Made by a program: the position numbers and the translations under genes. From Asticcacaulis excentricus (lineage in GTDB: Bacteria > Pseudomonadota > Alphaproteobacteria > Caulobacterales > Caulobacteraceae): a stretch of 64,000 bases of DNA. This document shows positions 61,656-64,000 of the stretch, piece after piece. Below the pieces are notes generated by a model. That model did not search any database. It had not been told where the DNA came from and saw nothing but the letters and a program-made list of their open reading frames with translations. Position 1 is the first letter of the stretch. Each line of letters opens with the position of its first letter. The stretch spans positions 2,336,501-2,400,500 of the forward strand of contig NZ_AP018827.1 in the NCBI RefSeq assembly GCF_003966695.1. The letters are read 5' to 3'.

Positions 61656-63839
61656 TCAAGGGCCGGTAAACAGCCCCAGTTGAGAAATTTTCAGTCGCTT
61701 CATACCCTGCGGGACCGGTTCGGCCGGAGGCGCCTGATCTTTGATGACAAAGCGGACCTGTAGCGGTCCCCGCGTGCCTGAGGTCACCGGAAGAGGTACG
61801 GTGATCTCCTTGACCTTTTTTGACATTTCATAATCTTGAGCCACCTGTCCGTTGATCAGTACTGACACGCGTGCCGGGCGGGCGGTATTCAGGGTGAACC
61901 GCAGTTCTGAGCCGGGGGCAATGGTCACTGAGTCGGGTAGGGTCAGACTGGCTTCGGCCCCACGGGTCCAGACACCGCCTTCTTCGCCCAGAGCCCAGTC
62001 GCCATCCAGCAGGCAGGCGGCGGGCTTGTCACGCGCCACAGGCTGCATGACGTTTTGCGGGAAGGGATGCGGGGCCGGGACGCGCCCAATTGAGGCATCC
62101 GCCCGGACGGGCGGCAGGAACCAGATGCCGTCAAGCTCTCGCAACTGCCCCCTCAGCGAAGGGTGCGGCAGGCACGGATTTATATACACATAGAGCTGGT
62201 CCGGATGCCGCACGCCCTGCAAAAAGCGCTGGTAATCCGAAAACTCCAGAGCTTCCTGTTTGGGGTTCGGACGCGCCGCGTACATGGTATTGATGGGCAC
62301 CTTTGCTGAAACGGCGCGATAGGTCATTTCATAGAAGACGGGCTGATTGGCCAGGGCATTGGGTGGGACGAAATTGACCTGCGCACTGGCGGCGATCAGT
62401 TGGCTCCATTGCGGGCTTTTGGCGACGCTGACGATGGTGCGATCGGATGCACGCGCCGTCAGCCCTTTGACGTGCCCCGCAAACGCGCCAAGGTCCAGAA
62501 GCTGAAGACCGACGATCACCCCCAGCCACAGGTTCCGCTTCGGGGCGCGATAGATGACCAGAAGACTGAGGAAAACCAGCGCATAGGCGACGGGCCAGAA
62601 CAGGCGGCCTGAGGCGCGAATAACACCCAGCACCGGGACGGCAGCTTCCGGCAAGGGGATATCGATCAGGGTCTTGCCGAAAATCTGGATCTTGGTCGAG
62701 ATGGCCAGCACGGTCAGAACGATCAGCACCCACTTCAGGGTGCGGGCGCGTTCAAAGGCCTGAGCGGTGACGTCGCGGGTGTCGCGGTCTTCGGGCTCAG
62801 GCGCTAAGGCTGTGTCTACCCCCAGCTTGCGGGCGCGGCGGGTCAGCCACCAGGCCGCCGCGATCAGCAGCAGTACGCCTGCTCCCAGATACTGGAAGCC
62901 CTCAAAGGCCTGACGGGGTTCCTGCTTCGGCAGGAAGGACAGGAAGCCGGGCAGGCCAGACGGGTTGAATGGCCCATCCAGCCCCATGGAATAGATGCCA
63001 AAACCGTCGCCCGCCGGGCTGGTCCCCGAAAACGCGCCTCCGGCCCAAAGGGCGATCAGACACAGGGTCGCGCTGATACCCGCAGCGGCGGCCAGCCCGA
63101 TCAGGGCCTTCGCGTCGCGCGTGCGGCGGATTGTCTGTAAGGCCTGCCATTGATCGGCAGCCCAGATAAACAGGCACATAATCAGCAGATAAGGATGGAT
63201 CAGCGAGGCCAGCGTCAGATTAGCGACCCAGCCGATCGCCTTGCCACGCGCCGTTTCGACCGCGAAGAAGATATAGAGCGACCACAGGATCAGCCAGTGC
63301 GCAAACAGCGTGTCGTGCCCGATGCGGTTATAAAAGGTGGGCAGCAGGCACAGAAGCAGCGCACCGCCCAGAGCGCTCCACGCCGTCGGTGCGTAGCGTT
63401 CCATCAGACGCAGGGCAAAGACGTACTGCAAACACAGGCACAGCAGGAACCACGGCCCTATGAACTGAAAATTATCGGGCAGCCAGGGACTGATCAGTTT
63501 CAGTGGCAGGGAAAAAAGCGGATTGGAGTCCGTATAGAGAATACTCAGGCCGGTCGGATGCGCCAGAAGGTCCTGATGGTTGAAGCTATCGGCCCCGTTG
63601 CGATAGGCGTGCCAGCCGAGAAAATGCTGTGCCCAGTCGCCCTGCATCACCCAGCCGATATTGGTCGGGTCGAGAATAGCCGGGTTAAAGAACAGCAGAA
63701 ACAGCAGAACGGGCGTGCCAAACAGCGCCAGACGATAATAGGAGGGGTTCGGGCTATCGGGCATTTCATTCTCGGGTCTGTCAAACGGAAGCGCCCGCGC
63801 AGGTGGTGATCTGCGCAACGTCTTGTCTTTTCCGGACAT
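61656..63839 (-). CDS. DUF6311 multi-spanning membrane protein
   Basis: A 727-residue protein with about eleven helices (about residues 35-475) and a soluble C-terminal beta-rich domain (about 480-727). The first outer loop 'GDWAQHFLGWHAYRNG' followed by 'HQDLLAHPTGLSILYTDSNPLFSLPLKL' is the DUF6311 signature and resembles the catalytic loop of GT-C membrane glycosyltransferases. Cell-surface polysaccharide work is therefore likely but unproven. ATG 63839 (MSGKDK) is used; a start at 63905 overlaps a terminator. Confidence 0.82.
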   Translation of the reverse strand: MSGKDKTLRRSPPARALPFDRPENEMPDSPNPSYYRLALFGTPVLLFLLFFNPAILDPTNIGWVMQGDWAQHFLGWHAYRNGADSFNHQDLLAHPTGLSILYTDSNPLFSLPLKLISPWLPDNFQFIGPWFLLCLCLQYVFALRLMERYAPTAWSALGGALLLCLLPTFYNRIGHDTLFAHWLILWSLYIFFAVETARGKAIGWVANLTLASLIHPYLLIMCLFIWAADQWQALQTIRRTRDAKALIGLAAAAGISATLCLIALWAGGAFSGTSPAGDGFGIYSMGLDGPFNPSGLPGFLSFLPKQEPRQAFEGFQYLGAGVLLLIAAAWWLTRRARKLGVDTALAPEPEDRDTRDVTAQAFERARTLKWVLIVLTVLAISTKIQIFGKTLIDIPLPEAAVPVLGVIRASGRLFWPVAYALVFLSLLVIYRAPKRNLWLGVIVGLQLLDLGAFAGHVKGLTARASDRTIVSVAKSPQWSQLIAASAQVNFVPPNALANQPVFYEMTYRAVSAKVPINTMYAARPNPKQEALEFSDYQRFLQGVRHPDQLYVYINPCLPHPSLRGQLRELDGIWFLPPVRADASIGRVPAPHPFPQNVMQPVARDKPAACLLDGDWALGEEGGVWTRGAEASLTLPDSVTIAPGSELRFTLNTARPARVSVLINGQVAQDYEMSKKVKEITVPLPVTSGTRGPLQVRFVIKDQAPPAEPVPQGMKRLKISQLGLFTGP

Positions 63840-63903
63840 GACCGCCCCCTTCGGCACTGCACACCTTAAAGAGGGGTTTGGCTGAAAACAAGCGCGGCAG
63901 TGC

Positions 63904-63927
63904 AAAAAAGCCCGGCCGAAGCCGGGC
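63904..63927 (-). terminator. Terminator of the gene at the right edge
   Basis: GCCCGGC-CGAA-GCCGGGC followed on the minus strand by six T. It lies 12 bases after the stop at 63940. Confidence 0.9.
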
Positions 63928-63939
63928 TTACAGAAGGTT

Positions 63940-64000
63940 TCAGGGTTTCTGAGGGGCCTGCTGACCGGCCGTGATGCCGACCGGTTGGGCTTTGACCGCA
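63940..64000 (-). CDS. C-terminal end of an unknown protein (partial)
   Basis: The minus strand reads AVKAQPVGITAGQQAPQKP then TGA (63940-63942). Only about 19 residues are visible: a Pro/Gln/Ala-rich tail. The good terminator just after it supports a real gene end. The frame is open to the window edge. No family can be assigned. Confidence 0.55.
   Translation of the reverse strand, partial: AVKAQPVGITAGQQAPQKP

Overview
The window looks like a chromosomal segment of a Caulobacterales bacterium, closest in character to Asticcacaulis or Caulobacter (inference from content, not from a database search). It has GC-rich coding sequence, a DivJ-type membrane histidine kinase whose phosphoacceptor His falls near the position known for Caulobacter DivJ, TTAACCAT half-sites like those of CtrA, typical alphaproteobacterial families (DUF1491, DUF6456-like, ELM1-like, a stand-alone DnaA domain IV protein), xylan-degrading enzymes and a TonB-dependent receptor. 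No rRNA, tRNA, CRISPR array, complete prophage or intact insertion sequence was found. The only clear mobile-element trace is one decayed IS5-type transposase.

Layout. 0-6.4 kb: end of a PAS protein, the DnaA domain IV protein and its overlapping partner, SufE, two divergent DivJ/PleC-type kinases and a DUF1491 gene. 6.4-17.4 kb: small unknown genes, a hemolysin-III-like membrane protein, a DyP peroxidase that is AT-richer than its surroundings, prfC, a response regulator operon with two tandem paralogues of unknown function, then a cobalamin riboswitch ahead of mesX-mesD (folate-independent methionine synthesis). 17.4-23.4 kb: mobA, a xylanase/xylosidase pair, a secreted hydrolase and a membrane LytTR regulator. 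23.4-31.5 kb: a full kdp potassium operon, including kdpF and an extra 31-residue microprotein, with paired direct repeats upstream that could be KdpE sites. 31.6-32.1 kb: the IS remnant. 32.1-45.1 kb: a 12-gene, tightly packed operon that is the most interesting part of the window. 45.1-64 kb: mostly housekeeping genes (dusA, uvrB, folB, queD-like, trxB, greA), a chemotaxis receptor, a SleB-type hydrolase, two tandem secreted paralogues and a DUF6311 membrane protein.

The 32-45 kb operon carries a TonB receptor, a lipoprotein binding protein, two permeases, an ATPase, an MFS carrier, two flavin-dependent (LLM) monooxygenases, a nitroreductase-type flavin enzyme, a class II aldolase-like protein and two proteins that resemble ABC binding proteins but lack signal peptides. 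Those two keep the Cys, His and Arg catalytic residues of DszB, the desulfinase of dibenzothiophene desulfurisation, with the His-to-Arg spacing exactly conserved. I infer an uptake and C-S bond cleavage system for an organosulfur compound, with oxygenation by LLM enzymes followed by desulfination. The substrate is not known from sequence.

At the non-coding level the window holds three copies of a 125-bp, three-hairpin repeat. Each copy sits just 3' of a gene, in that gene's orientation, and the copies differ by base-pair-preserving changes. There are also two copies of a 44-bp palindromic element, a MITE-like inverted repeat and several strong hairpins.
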